This document shows, piece after piece, positions 45,468 through 55,484 of a stretch of DNA of 64,000 nucleotides (positions within the stretch are counted from its first letter, which is position 1; every line of letters starts with the position of its first letter). The position numbers were made by a program, and so were the translations under genes. This DNA comes from Halosimplex aquaticum (lineage in GTDB: Archaea; Halobacteriota; Halobacteria; Halobacteriales; Haloarculaceae). The stretch lies in contig NZ_CP118158.1 in the NCBI RefSeq assembly GCF_028747785.1, positions 310,001 to 374,000 of the forward strand. The letters run 5' to 3'. Under the pieces are notes generated by a model. The model was given only the letters and a program-made list of their open reading frames with translations. It was not told the DNA's origin and did not search any database.

Positions 45468-46724
45468 TTACGGCCAGGTGCCGGCCTGCTCCGCGGCGTC
45501 GAGGACGCGCTGGATCGCGACGACGTAAGCGCCGACGCGGAGGCTCGGCAGGTCGTGTTCCTCGTAGGCCTCGACGAGGTTCCAGAACTGCTCGACGGTG
45601 ATGTCTTCGAGGCGCTCGTTGACGGTCTCCTCGTCCCAGTAGAAGCGCTGGCGATTCTGGACCCACTCGAAGTACGAGACGGTGACGCCGCCGGCGTTGG
45701 CGAGGATGTCCGGGACGATGATGACGTCCTTGTCCTCGAGGATGTCGTCGCCCTTGGGCGTGATCGGGCCGTTGGCGGCCTCGGAGATGACGTCGGCCTG
45801 GACGCCCTCGGCGATCTCCTCGTCGATGGCGTTCTCCAGGGCCGCAGGGATCAGCAGGTCGACGTCGAGCTGGAGCAGCTCGTCGTTGGTGATCTCCTCG
45901 TCGGCGTCGGCGAACCCGACGACGCTGCCGGTCTCGCGCTTGTGGTCCTTGGCGGCGACGGGGTCGAGACCGTCCTCGTTGTAGATGCCGCCGCTGGAGT
46001 CGGAAACGGCGACGACGTTCGCGCCCATCTCGTCGATGAGGTCCGCGGAGATCCAGCCGGCGTTGCCGTAGCCCTGGACGGCAACGGTGGCGCCCTCGAG
46101 GTCCTTGTCGAGGTAGTCGAACGCTTCGCGGGCGGCGATGACCGTCGAGCGGCCGGTCGCCTCGACGCGGCCCTCGCTGCCGCCGCTGGAGATGTCCTTG
46201 CCGGTGATGACGCCCGGTTCGGTCGTGTTCTCGAGGGTCTCGTAGGTGTCCTTGATCCAGTTCATCTCCCGCTGGCCGGTGTTGACGTCCGGCGCGGGCA
46301 CGTCGCGGTCCTCACCGATGATCGGCGTCAGCTCCTTCGCGAAGGCGCGCGTGATGCGCTCGAGTTCGTCCTCGGAGTAGTCGTCGGGGTCGATGATGAT
46401 GCCACCCTTCCCGCCACCCAGCGGGATGCCGACCGTGGCGGTCTTGTAGACCATCCAGCCGGAGAGGGCCTTGACCTCGTCGCGGGAGACCTGCGGGTGG
46501 TAGCGGATGCCGCCCTTGTACGGGCCGCGGTCGCCGTTGAACTGCGAGCGGAACGCGCGGAAGACCTCGATCGAACCGTCGTCCATCTCGACCGAGAGGT
46601 TCGTCTCCAGGATCCGCTCGGGGTTTTTCAGCCGCTCCAGCATGCCCTCGTCAACGTCGAGGTACTCGGCGGCTTCGTCGATCTGTTCCTGTAGGCTCTC
46701 GAACGGGTTTACCTCGGATCCCAT
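45468..46724 (-). CDS. gdhB: Glutamate dehydrogenase
   Basis: 418 residues from [16 protein letters not shown]. Motifs: [33 protein letters not shown] with the catalytic Lys, [16 protein letters not shown], and the Rossmann turn [10 protein letters not shown]. It interconverts glutamate and 2-oxoglutarate plus ammonium. It sits 278 bases before gltB on the same strand, giving an ammonium-assimilation pair. The coenzyme preference cannot be fixed by eye. A promoter lies directly upstream. Confidence 0.95.
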   Translation of the reverse strand: MGSEVNPFESLQEQIDEAAEYLDVDEGMLERLKNPERILETNLSVEMDDGSIEVFRAFRSQFNGDRGPYKGGIRYHPQVSRDEVKALSGWMVYKTATVGIPLGGGKGGIIIDPDDYSEDELERITRAFAKELTPIIGEDRDVPAPDVNTGQREMNWIKDTYETLENTTEPGVITGKDISSGGSEGRVEATGRSTVIAAREAFDYLDKDLEGATVAVQGYGNAGWISADLIDEMGANVVAVSDSSGGIYNEDGLDPVAAKDHKRETGSVVGFADADEEITNDELLQLDVDLLIPAALENAIDEEIAEGVQADVISEAANGPITPKGDDILEDKDVIIVPDILANAGGVTVSYFEWVQNRQRFYWDEETVNERLEDITVEQFWNLVEAYEEHDLPSLRVGAYVVAIQRVLDAAEQAGTWP

Positions 46725-47117
46725 ACGTGGACGGTCGTGGACTTCTGATAAAAATAAACCGGATTCGTCCAGGAAAATACGCTCTTGGTGCAAAATTATT
46801 ATACAGGAAGGGGATCCAGAGAATAATAGGTATATAACCACATAAACCAGGTCGACTCACCGACCCGCCGACGAGCTACGGACAGCCAGCAGGGGACCGG
46901 CGAACGGCTCCGGCGTCGCGCCGGCGGAAGGGAATTCGGGGGAACGGGCGGAGATCGGACCGCGATCGGGGCCGCGTCTGCCGGTTGTCAGCCCGAAGTC
47001 TGACGGCCCTTTATCACCGACGACGTATCACTCGAAGACGCCGGGGCGCGGCACGGTCACACGCTCCCGTTCCCGCCTCGCTGTGGACATCCCGTCCTCC
47101 TATCCTTCTGGACCGAC
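46725..47117. other. Spacer between ileS and gdhB
   Basis: 393 bases holding the gdhB promoter near 46750 and an AT-rich stretch to 46850. The rest is GC-rich and should include the ileS 3' end region. No gene was recognised. Confidence 0.45.
46747..46760 (-). promoter_or_regulatory. TATA element of gdhB
   Basis: On the minus strand the sequence ggtttatttttatc is centred about 29 bases before the gdhB ATG, which implies a leaderless mRNA. It is the strongest TATA-like sequence in the spacer. Confidence 0.6.
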
Positions 47118-50100
47118 TCACGCCGGATCGGCAACTGGATCCATTCCGAGAGTCACCCGCGATCCAGCGACCGTCCAGTCGCGCGTGTATCGGTAGTCTT
47201 CGTCCGCCTCGGCCTCCGGTTCCGCGACGGAGAGGCCGGTGATGCGGACGGCGCGTCGCAGGTCGTCGTCGTGGTCGGCGACCGCGGCGCGGAGTTCGTC
47301 GTCGTGGCTGACGACGGACAGCCGGACCCGTTCGTCGACCCCGAGGTCGAGATCCGCGCGCATCTCCTGGGCGCGCCTGGTCACGTCGCGCGCGAGCCCC
47401 GTCCGGCGCAGCGCCTCGGGGAGCGACTCGTCGACGTAGACCGTCCCGCCGTCGAACGGCACGCGGGAGACGCCGTCGGGGACGCGTTCGACCACGGAGA
47501 CGAGTTCGGCGGTGACCTCGTACTCGCGACCGTCGACGGTGACCGTCAGCGGCAACTCGTCGGCCGACCGCCCCTCGACCGCCTCAGCGACGGCCGTCGC
47601 GTCCGCACGGAACCGCGGGCCGAGCGCGTCCATCTCGGGGACGACCACGCGCTCCCGGGCGGGATAGCGGTCGGTGAGCGCGACGCGTTCGGCGTTGCAC
47701 CGCTCGGCCAGCAGGTCGCGGTGACTTTCGACCGCCGCCGCGACCGCCTCGTCCGTCGGCTCGACGACGACCTCCGCGACCGGCCAGCGGTGCTTGCGCC
47801 CCATCTCCTGTCGCGCGGTCGCGACGGCCCCTTCGACCTCCCGGAGCGCGCCGACGTGGTCGACCAGGTCCGGGCGGGCCGGGAGCCCCAGCGCGTCCGC
47901 GTCGGGCCAGTCGGTCGCGTGGACCGTCGGTTCGCCGGCGTCCCTCGGCCCGTCCAGCGCGTGGTAGAGCCGCTCGGCGAGATGGGGCGCGAACGGCGCG
48001 AGCAGTCGGACGGTGGTGCCGAGGACCGTCCCCAGCGCGTCGTACGCCGCCAGCTTGTCCGCCGTCGAACTCGGCGTCCAGACGCGGTCGCGGACGGTCT
48101 GGACGTAGTACCGCGAGACGTCCTCGACGAGGAAGTCGAGGGTCGCGTCGAGGGCGACGTTCGGCTCGCGACCCTCGAAGGCACCGGTCGCCGTCTCCGT
48201 CACCTCGCGCAGGCGGGCGAGCACCCACTCGTCGAGGACTGTTCTGTCGTCGGAATCCGCCGTCAGAGCGACCGTCGGCCGGTAGTCGTCCTCGGCCATG
48301 AACATCGCGGCGAAGCGGGCGACGTTCCACACCACGTCGAAGCGCTCGCGGGTGGTCTCGACCCCCTCCATGTCCGAGGTCATCGTCACGTCCTGGCCCT
48401 GCTGTTCGTGGCCGAGCAGGTGCGCCCGCAACGCGTCTCGCCCGTGAGTCTCGGCGACTTCCGGCGGTCGCAGGACGTGTCCGCGCGACTTCGACATGGG
48501 TTCGCCGTCCAGCAGCGCCCAGCCGTGCATCAGCACCTCCTCGTAGGGCGCGCGGTCCGCGAAGGCGACGCCCAGGTAGAGCTGCATCAGGAACCAGCCG
48601 CGGGTCTGGTCGTTGCCCTCGACGACGAGGTCGGCGGGCCACTCGCCCGGGCGCTCGCGCAGGCTCGCCCACGAGGCCACGGCCGAGTCGAACCACACGT
48701 CGAGCACGTCCTCCACGCGCACCGCGTCCCCGCCGCAGTCGGGACAGGGGACCGTCACCTCGTCGACGACCGGACGGTGGGGGTCCTCGGGCACCGCGTC
48801 GAGTCCGGCCCGCTCGGCCAGGTCCGCGCGCGAGGAGACGACCGCGTCGCGGCCGCAGTCGTCGCAGTGCCAGACGGGGAGCGGACTCCCCCAGTAGCGC
48901 TGGCGGGAGACGTTCCAGTCCGGCGCGTTCGCGACGGTGTTGCGGAAGCGACCGTCCCGCGCCTCCGCCGGGTACCACGTCGTCTCCCCGACGGCGTCGA
49001 GCAGGTCGTCTTTCAGCCCGGTCACGCCCACGAGCCACTGCTCGGCGGCGCGGAAGACCACGTCGGTGTCACAGCGGGGGCACTGCGGGTACTCGTGGGT
49101 GAACTGCTCAGTCCCGAGGAGCGCGTCGGCGTCGCGGAACGCCTCCGTGACGGCTTCGCGCCCCTCGCCGTGGACGCGCTGGCCGGCGAACGGCCCGGCC
49201 TCCGCGGTGAACCGCCCGGCGAGGTCCACGGGGGAGTACGTGGGCAGTTCGAGGTCGTCCTCGGCCCGTAGTTCGCGGGCGCGCTCGAAGTCCTCGTGGC
49301 CGAACCCCGGAGCGCTGTGGACGAGCCCAGTTCCGTCGCCGTCGGTCTCGACGTAGTCGGCGTGCGCGACGACCCCGCAGGGCGTCGGGTGGTGAGGGAG
49401 CCGGTCGGCGAGCGGGTGGTCGTAGGACAGGCCGACGAGGTCGCTTCCCGGAAGCGTCTCGGTGACCGCGTAGTCGTCCGCGGCGACGCCCAGGGCGTCC
49501 ATCACCGCGGGGACGCGCTCGGCGGCGACGTACAGCGGGTCGTCTGCTTCCGACGATTCGGCGTCGACTTCGACCGCCGCGTACTCCCCCTCGGCGTCGA
49601 CGGCGACGAACTGGTTGCCCACGAGCGTCCACGGCGTCGTCGTCCAGGCGACGAGCGTTCCCTGTCCGTCGGCGAGCGAGAAGCCGACGTACACCGCCTC
49701 CACGGTCCGGTCCTCGTACTCCAACCGCGAGTCCGAGACCGCCGTCTCACAGCGCGGGCAGGTGTTGACGACCTGGTGGCCGCGCTCGACGAGCCCGCGG
49801 TCGTACAGCGCGGCGAAGGCGTCCCAGACGACGTCGACGTACTCGGGATCCATGGTCTGGTAGACGTCGTCCCAGTCCATCCACACCGCCAGGTCGCGGA
49901 ACTCCTCGTCCATCACCGCGCGCTGCTCCGCGACGAACTCGCGACACTCCGCGACGAAGCGGTCGACGCCGTACTCTTCGACGGCCTGCTTCGTCTCGAA
50001 CTCGTGGGCCTGCTCGACATTCACCTCGACGGGCAGCCCGTGCGTGTCGTACCCCGGACGAGCGCGGACTGCGCGCCCCTGCATCCGGTGATAGCGCAGC

Positions 50101-50360
50101 AGCGCGTCCTTGAGGATCTTCCCCCAGGCGTTGCCGACGTGCATCCGACCGCTGGTGAAGGGCGGCCCGTCGAGGAAGTAGAACTCCTCGCCGTCGCCGT
50201 CCGCGCATCGCTCCGCTGCCCGCCGTTTGGCGTACTCGTAGGCGCGGCTGGTCTCCGCGGGCGCGTCGACGCCCGGGAAGGCGTCGGGGTCGCTCCAGTG
50301 GTTCTTGACGTGCTGTTCGACCGCGTTCGGGTCGTAGTGGTCCGGTAGTCGTTCTGGCAT
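47118..50360 (-). CDS. ileS: Isoleucyl-tRNA synthetase
   Basis: 1,080 residues, the usual size. Class I motifs: GPPFTSGRMHVGNAWGKIL (HIGH-type) and GEPMSKSRGHV (KMSKS-type). The editing domain (TPWTLVGNQFVAV), two zinc-type Cys pairs (CDDCGRD, CPDCGGD) and the anticodon domain (ARDVTRRAQEMRADLDL) follow. It charges tRNA-Ile in the cytoplasm and hydrolyses mischarged Val. Single-gene unit. Confidence 0.97.
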   Translation of the reverse strand: MPERLPDHYDPNAVEQHVKNHWSDPDAFPGVDAPAETSRAYEYAKRRAAERCADGDGEEFYFLDGPPFTSGRMHVGNAWGKILKDALLRYHRMQGRAVRARPGYDTHGLPVEVNVEQAHEFETKQAVEEYGVDRFVAECREFVAEQRAVMDEEFRDLAVWMDWDDVYQTMDPEYVDVVWDAFAALYDRGLVERGHQVVNTCPRCETAVSDSRLEYEDRTVEAVYVGFSLADGQGTLVAWTTTPWTLVGNQFVAVDAEGEYAAVEVDAESSEADDPLYVAAERVPAVMDALGVAADDYAVTETLPGSDLVGLSYDHPLADRLPHHPTPCGVVAHADYVETDGDGTGLVHSAPGFGHEDFERARELRAEDDLELPTYSPVDLAGRFTAEAGPFAGQRVHGEGREAVTEAFRDADALLGTEQFTHEYPQCPRCDTDVVFRAAEQWLVGVTGLKDDLLDAVGETTWYPAEARDGRFRNTVANAPDWNVSRQRYWGSPLPVWHCDDCGRDAVVSSRADLAERAGLDAVPEDPHRPVVDEVTVPCPDCGGDAVRVEDVLDVWFDSAVASWASLRERPGEWPADLVVEGNDQTRGWFLMQLYLGVAFADRAPYEEVLMHGWALLDGEPMSKSRGHVLRPPEVAETHGRDALRAHLLGHEQQGQDVTMTSDMEGVETTRERFDVVWNVARFAAMFMAEDDYRPTVALTADSDDRTVLDEWVLARLREVTETATGAFEGREPNVALDATLDFLVEDVSRYYVQTVRDRVWTPSSTADKLAAYDALGTVLGTTVRLLAPFAPHLAERLYHALDGPRDAGEPTVHATDWPDADALGLPARPDLVDHVGALREVEGAVATARQEMGRKHRWPVAEVVVEPTDEAVAAAVESHRDLLAERCNAERVALTDRYPARERVVVPEMDALGPRFRADATAVAEAVEGRSADELPLTVTVDGREYEVTAELVSVVERVPDGVSRVPFDGGTVYVDESLPEALRRTGLARDVTRRAQEMRADLDLGVDERVRLSVVSHDDELRAAVADHDDDLRRAVRITGLSVAEPEAEADEDYRYTRDWTVAGSRVTLGMDPVADPA

Positions 50361-50707
50361 CGTACAGATACGTCTCGTCGTGGTCGGTCGGCGCGCAATG
50401 CGGGACGACTCGGCAGACCGAGCGTCACGGAGGCTGAGTCGCCGCTGACGGATCGAGACTCACAGCACGAGCGGGCCCAGTTCGGGCGCGTCCACGGGGG
50501 ACGCGACCGCCGGCGTCGGACGAGACCGGCGTCGCTGGCGGATTCGAACGAACCGTCGTGCCCCGAGAAAGTTGGTACTATGCCCCTGACGGGGCAATGA
50601 TGATCGTCGCCGCGGGCACGACGTGCCGCGTCATTACCGGAGTAATTCGTCTCGGTCGATAAATCGTTTTCGGCGAGCGTCGCGGACTGCGTTCGAGCAG
50701 CGCGGCC
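50361..50707. other. Spacer upstream of ileS
   Basis: 347 bases. It includes a short perfect hairpin at 50581-50596 (tgcccc, loop tgac, ggggca) and a weaker one near 50632-50645 (attac/gtaat). These may end the leftward GNAT transcript or act before ileS. No gene recognised. Confidence 0.4.
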
Positions 50708-51151
50708 TCACTCGTCACGGCGAAATACCAGCGGCCGCAGCGTCTCGGGTTCGCCATCTGGGTAGTCGACGGCGCCGATCTCCTCGAATCCGCAGGCCTC
50801 GTAGAACGGGACGAGTCCCTCGCGGGCGACGAGGCCGAGGTCCACGTCCGAGAGCGGCGGGTGAGTCACCAGCGCGGCCATCAGTTCATCGCCGAGGCCC
50901 TCACCGCGTCGGCCCTCACGGACGATCACGTCGTAGACCATCGCGTAGTACGTGTAATCGGTCAACGCCCGCGCGGCGGCGATGAGGTCGTCGGTCTCCT
51001 CGTCTCTGAGCGCGACCACCTCGTCGGTGGCCGCGAGCGCGCGGCGCAGCGGTTCCTCCTCGCGGTCGGCCCACCACTCGTAGGTCTCGTAGAGATCGAT
51101 CAGTTCTGGCGTCGCCGATGGCCCGAGTGAGCGCTCGACGGTGACAGACAT
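50708..51151 (-). CDS. GNAT-family N-acetyltransferase
   Basis: 147 residues from MSVTVERSLGPSATPEL. The acetyl-CoA site reads YDVIVREGRRGEGLGDELMAA (R-x-x-G-x-G/A type), and FYEACGFEEIGAVDYPDGEP is the usual C-terminal strand-helix. The acceptor is unknown. The frame stays open far upstream, but that part is antisense to the kinase gene. Confidence 0.87.
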   Translation of the reverse strand: MSVTVERSLGPSATPELIDLYETYEWWADREEEPLRRALAATDEVVALRDEETDDLIAAARALTDYTYYAMVYDVIVREGRRGEGLGDELMAALVTHPPLSDVDLGLVAREGLVPFYEACGFEEIGAVDYPDGEPETLRPLVFRRDE

Positions 51152-51274
51152 GCGCCTGAAGAGCGACGGCAGCGAGAAAAGCGTGTCTCCGGCGTGCGAC
51201 GGATCCACAAGCTGGAAGCCCGCCGCTGAAATCGCTCGCCGGCCGCTTTTCCGCCGCGCGCCCCATGGTGACAC

Positions 51275-52294
51275 ATGAGCCGCTCGCTCCCGGACCGACT
51301 CGAATCCGGCGACCAGACCGCGACGGTGACCGCGCTCCCGGACGGGAGCGTCGACCGCTTCTACGAGGTGTTCGACGGCGAGCGGCGGGTGCGAAGCCGC
51401 GAGGCGTTCGGCGAGGCGATCACGACCGGCCACTCGCCGGCGTTCAGCGTCCGCCGGACCTCCGTCGAACCCGGCGGTCACGCGGTCAACATGGCCGAGC
51501 AGGCGGGTCTGCTGGGGAACGACGTGACGCTGGTCGGCCACCTCGACGACCCCGTCTTCGAGGAGTTCCCCGTCGAGACGCTGTCGATGGGCGACCCCGC
51601 CAGCGTCGGCGTCTACGGCTTCGACGACGGCGACGTGTTGCTCGCGGACCCGCCCGAGGGCGTCGCCGAGTGGTCGCTCGCCGACCTCAGAACGGCCGTC
51701 GGCGACCGCTTCGACGCGCTCCTGTCGGCCGACGCGGTCTTCTGGACGAACTGGACGACGTTCGACGCCACTCCCGAAGCGCTGTCGGAACTCGCGGGGA
51801 GCGACCTCGACGGGAACTACCTGGTCTTCGACCCCGGGAGCCTGTCGGCCCGCTCGCCGGCGGCGATGGACCGACTCGTCGACGCCCTGACCGACCTGGG
51901 CGACGCCTACGACGTGGTGCTGGCCGTCAACGCCGGCGAAGCCCGCGCGCTCGCCGACGGGATCGCCGCCGAGAGTGCCCCCGAGGAACTCTCCGACGTG
52001 ACGGCGTTCCTCCGTGAGGCCGCAGCGCTCGCGGGCGCGGTGGTCCACGAGGCCGAGGCGACCGTCGCGGCCACGCCGGACGGCCGGGTCCGCGTCGAGA
52101 ACGTCGCCGTCGACCCCGTTCGACACACCGGCGGCGGCGACCGGTTCGACGCCGGGCTCGCCCACGCCCTCGCGCGCGGCTGGGGCTGGGAGGACGCGCT
52201 CCGACTCGGCAACGCCTGCGCCTCGCGATACATCGCCACCGGCGAGTCGGCCACGCCGGAGGAGCTGGCGACGTTCGTCCGCGAGCGCGAGTGA
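51275..52294 (+). CDS. PfkB-family carbohydrate kinase
   Basis: 339 residues. The N-terminal glycine motif is PGGHAVNMAEQAGLLG, and the C-terminal signature with the catalytic Asp is HTGGGDRFDAGLAHALA. The rest follows the ribokinase fold. It would phosphorylate a sugar or nucleoside with ATP; the substrate is not evident. Divergent from the GNAT gene, 123 bases apart. Confidence 0.88.
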   Translation: MSRSLPDRLESGDQTATVTALPDGSVDRFYEVFDGERRVRSREAFGEAITTGHSPAFSVRRTSVEPGGHAVNMAEQAGLLGNDVTLVGHLDDPVFEEFPVETLSMGDPASVGVYGFDDGDVLLADPPEGVAEWSLADLRTAVGDRFDALLSADAVFWTNWTTFDATPEALSELAGSDLDGNYLVFDPGSLSARSPAAMDRLVDALTDLGDAYDVVLAVNAGEARALADGIAAESAPEELSDVTAFLREAAALAGAVVHEAEATVAATPDGRVRVENVAVDPVRHTGGGDRFDAGLAHALARGWGWEDALRLGNACASRYIATGESATPEELATFVRERE

Positions 52295-52456
52295 GTCGGC
52301 CCGGACGCGCGTATTCAGGCACCGCCGTCAACCCGGGCTGGCCCGTTATCCGGAGGCACAGATGACTCGACCACGCGCTCGCGCCACCGCGCCGAATCGC
52401 GCCGAGGGCCGCCCGCCGACCGTCTCGCGACCGACCGCGACCGCGGGGCGGTCGCC

Positions 52457-53560
52457 GTGACGCCCGATCTGAAACCGCTCGACGAACAGGTGATGGTCGT
52501 CACCGGAGCCACGTCGGGCAACGGGCTGGCGACCGCGCGGATGGCCGCGGACCGCGGCGCCTCGCTCGTCCTCGCGGCCCGGAGCGAGGACGCGCTCGAC
52601 GAGTTGACCCACGAGATAGCCGAGGAGGGCGGCGACGCCGTCTACGTCGTCGCCGACGTGAGCGACCGGAACGACGTCGAGCAGATCGCCGCCGTCGCCG
52701 AGGACACCTACGGCGGGTTCGACACCTGGGTCAACAACGCCGGGAAGTTCATCTACGGGCGGCTCGACGAGACGCCGGTCTCGGACATGCGCGAGCTCTT
52801 CGAGGTCAACGTCTGGGGGCTGCTCTACGGCTCGCTCGTCGCCGCGGAACACCTCAAAGACCGGGGCGGCGGCGCGATCATCAACGTCGGCAGCGTCGTC
52901 TCCGAGCGGGCGATGATCCTGCAGGGCGCCTACACCGCCTCGAAACACGCCGTCAAGGGGTTCACCGACACGCTCCGGATGGAACTCGAAGAAGAGGGCG
53001 CGCCGGTGTCGGTGACGCTCGTCAAGCCCGCGGCCATCGACACGCCCTACCCCGAGCACGCGAAGAACTACACGGACAGCCAGGTGACGCTCCCGCCGCC
53101 GGTCTACGCGCCCGAGACCGTCGCCCGGGCCATCTGCAACGCCGCTGAGACCCCCCAGCGCGACGTCTACGTCGGCGGCGCCGCGAAGCACATGGCGCAG
53201 CTTGAGTACTACGCGCCGGGCCTGCTGGACACGATCATGGAGAAACTGTTCGTCGGCCTCCAGAAGCGCGACCGCCCGCCGCGTCCGCCCGCCGAGAACG
53301 CCTTCGACCAGCCGAGCGGCGAACTGAAAGAGCGCGGCGACCACGAGGGCCACGTCGCCGAGCGAAGCCTCTACACCCGCCTCGCGACGAGCGGCGTCAA
53401 CGGGAAGACCATCGGCGCCGCCAGCGTCGTGGCGGCGGCCGGCTACGCCCTCTATCGCGCCGCTCGCGACGACGAGCGCGGCCGGTCGTCTTCGAGGACC
53501 GGGACCGAACGGAACGACGGCGAGCGAAGCCGACGCCGATCAGTCGTGAAGCGGCGGTGA
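52457..53560 (+). CDS. Short-chain dehydrogenase/reductase with membrane-tail extension
   Basis: 367 residues, about 110 longer than a minimal SDR. NAD(P) motif TGATSGNGLATA, NNAG motif WVNNAGKF, catalytic Ser in INVGSVVS and YTASKHAVK for Tyr-Lys. The extra C-terminus has a hydrophobic segment (IGAASVVAAAGYALYRAA) and a basic tail, which could hold it at the membrane. Substrate unknown. A related tailed SDR type is widespread in bacteria. Confidence 0.9.
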   Translation: MTPDLKPLDEQVMVVTGATSGNGLATARMAADRGASLVLAARSEDALDELTHEIAEEGGDAVYVVADVSDRNDVEQIAAVAEDTYGGFDTWVNNAGKFIYGRLDETPVSDMRELFEVNVWGLLYGSLVAAEHLKDRGGGAIINVGSVVSERAMILQGAYTASKHAVKGFTDTLRMELEEEGAPVSVTLVKPAAIDTPYPEHAKNYTDSQVTLPPPVYAPETVARAICNAAETPQRDVYVGGAAKHMAQLEYYAPGLLDTIMEKLFVGLQKRDRPPRPPAENAFDQPSGELKERGDHEGHVAERSLYTRLATSGVNGKTIGAASVVAAAGYALYRAARDDERGRSSSRTGTERNDGERSRRRSVVKRR

Positions 53561-53592
53561 CCGGGGGGTTGGCGAGTCCCGAGACGGGCGGA

Positions 53593-54267
53593 TCAAGCCA
53601 CCGACTCGCGGTTCGAGGCGGTCGCCGCTTCGAGCCAGCCGGCAGCGATCGGAAAGAGCAGTATCCCGAGCGAATCCACCGGGGAACTCCCGTGAGCGAT
53701 GATGCCGACGCTCGACCCGACGAGCAAAACGAGGGGGGCGGCCGGCGCGCCGTCTCGGCGTTTCGCGACGGCGATCGCGACCACCGCGACCACGTACCCG
53801 ACGAAACCGACGACCGCGAAGAGACCGGCGAAGCCGCCGACCGGTTCCGCGTAGATGACCGCGACGGCCTCTCTGATTCCGGCCTCCTGTTCGGCCGGGA
53901 GGCCCTCGCCCGTGCGAACTAGCACGCCCGTCGCGACGCCTGCGATCGACTCGAACGCGATGTAGAAGACGAGATAGACGCCGACCCCGACGCGGCCGAC
54001 CGTCGCGACGGGGCCGGAACAGCCCTGCAGGAGGAGCGACAGGCTGAGCCCCAGCAGGCCGAACGACAGCAACAGCAGGAGGTGGAGCGTCAGCCACGAT
54101 TCCGCGACCGGCGCGAGGGTGTCGTAGGCGGCGTCGCCGACAGCGGGATGGAACCGCAGTAGGATCGCCAGGCCGAGTCCCGGGCCGAGAAGCGCGGTCA
54201 GGCGCCCCGCGTCCCGGAGTCGGGACTCACCGCCGTTCCCGAACACTGCCGCTCGATCTCGTGTCAC
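53593..54267 (-). CDS. Multi-pass membrane protein
   Basis: 224 residues from a GTG start (VTRDRAAVFGNGG). About six helices are visible, among them LTLHLLLLLSFGLLGLSLSL and GLFAVVGFVGYVVAVVAIAV. A periplasmic-like loop contains VRTGEGLPAEQEAGIREAV. No family recognised. The frame is open further upstream, but that part overlaps the small zinc protein gene on the other strand and is Arg/Cys-rich. Confidence 0.72.
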   Translation of the reverse strand: MTRDRAAVFGNGGESRLRDAGRLTALLGPGLGLAILLRFHPAVGDAAYDTLAPVAESWLTLHLLLLLSFGLLGLSLSLLLQGCSGPVATVGRVGVGVYLVFYIAFESIAGVATGVLVRTGEGLPAEQEAGIREAVAVIYAEPVGGFAGLFAVVGFVGYVVAVVAIAVAKRRDGAPAAPLVLLVGSSVGIIAHGSSPVDSLGILLFPIAAGWLEAATASNRESVA

Positions 54268-54469
54268 GAATTCTTGTTTTGATTCCAACCGATTAGGCGT
54301 GTCGGACGGAGTCTGCGAGACGGTTCCCCGCGGACCGGCCGATTGCAACAGACCTGTCGGCCACCGTCGACGTGCGGGAGTTCGCCGGTCACGGGCGGCC
54401 CACCGGTTCCGACCCCGGCTCGCGGGAATCGCCACAAAGCTCTTTCTGGACGCGGCCGCACGGCCGAGT

Positions 54470-54652
54470 ATGCAGGAGGCCTGGATCCAGCTCCGGTGTC
54501 CCGACTGCGGCGAACAGTGGGAAGCCAACCCCGTCGACCTGCCCGAACCGCAGGGGTCGTTCACCTGCGAACAGTGCGACGGGGCGCGACCGGTCTCCGA
54601 GTTCACCAAGACTGCGCGCGACTTCGAGATCCTGGAGTCGTTCCACGAGTGA
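54470..54652 (+). CDS. Small zinc-ribbon protein (DUF7836-like)
   Basis: 60 residues starting MQEAWIQLRCPDCGEQWEAN. Two knuckles, CPDC and CEQC, 22 residues apart. The ending TARDFEILESFHE matches a conserved haloarchaeal family from memory. Possible role in transcription or translation is unknown. Confidence 0.8.
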   Translation: MQEAWIQLRCPDCGEQWEANPVDLPEPQGSFTCEQCDGARPVSEFTKTARDFEILESFHE

Positions 54653-54734
54653 GGCGGGCGAGCGCCGCTCGGACGCGACGCTCGCCTCCGCGGCGTGAGA
54701 ACGTTTAAGCGAGCGCCGGCGGATCCCCGTCGGC

Positions 54735-55424
54735 ATGGGCGAGTTCGACGCGGTCTGCTTCGACCTCGACAGCACGCTCTGCGTCTCCGAGCAGTCCGAC
54801 GCCGAGATCCACGAGGCGGTCTTCGAGCGGTGCGGCGTCGACCCGTTCTTCTCGCCCGCCGACGTCCGCGCGGTCGATTCCGCCGAGTTACCCACGGCCG
54901 AGACCGACCGCGAGTTCTACGAACACCTCTACCGGGAGGTCTGCGAGTCCGTCGGCGGCGACCCCGCGCACGCGCCGGATCTCGCCGCGGCGACCCTCGA
55001 CGTCGTCGACCCAGCCGCCGTCACCTTCCGCGAGGGCGCCCGCGAGGCGCTGGCGCACGCCCGCGAGCGCTACGACGTGGGCCTGATCACGAACGGCGGC
55101 GAGGACACCCAGACGGCCAAGCTCGAACAGCTGGGCGTCGCCGACGCGTTCGACGCGACCGTGTTCTGCGACCCGGCCGACGGGATCGAACCGAAGCCCC
55201 ATCCGGCGCCGTTCGAGCGAGCGCTCGCCGAGCTCGACGCGGCGCCCGAGCGGACGCTCTACGTCGGCGACCAGCACGCCGCAGACGTGGTCGGGGCGCA
55301 CGAGGCCGGCCTCCGGTCGGCGTGGGTTCCCCCGGACCGGGACCACCAGGAGGTCGTCGCGGACCCCGATCCGGCGCCGACTCACCGGCTAGATTCGATG
55401 GCCGAACTGTCTCGGGTCTTCTGA
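54735..55424 (+). CDS. HAD-family hydrolase
   Basis: 229 residues. Motif I FDLDSTLCVSEQSD with the two Asp, motif II LITNGGEDTQ, motif III Lys in KPHPAPFERAL and motif IV YVGDQHAADVVGA. It has the helical cap of class I HADs (phosphatases, phosphoglycolate phosphatase-like). Substrate not evident. Start 83 bases after the small zinc gene. Confidence 0.9.
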   Translation: MGEFDAVCFDLDSTLCVSEQSDAEIHEAVFERCGVDPFFSPADVRAVDSAELPTAETDREFYEHLYREVCESVGGDPAHAPDLAAATLDVVDPAAVTFREGAREALAHARERYDVGLITNGGEDTQTAKLEQLGVADAFDATVFCDPADGIEPKPHPAPFERALAELDAAPERTLYVGDQHAADVVGAHEAGLRSAWVPPDRDHQEVVADPDPAPTHRLDSMAELSRVF

Positions 55425-55484
55425 GTCAGGGGCCGCTCGCGGTCGAGCGGATCGGCGGTCGGCAGAAAGGGCGGGTAGTTCGCC

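Noticed and set aside
50708-52165. 485-residue frame covering the GNAT gene and the kinase antisense
   Set aside because: Only the last 147 residues are a GNAT protein; the upstream part is the shadow of the PfkB-type kinase gene.
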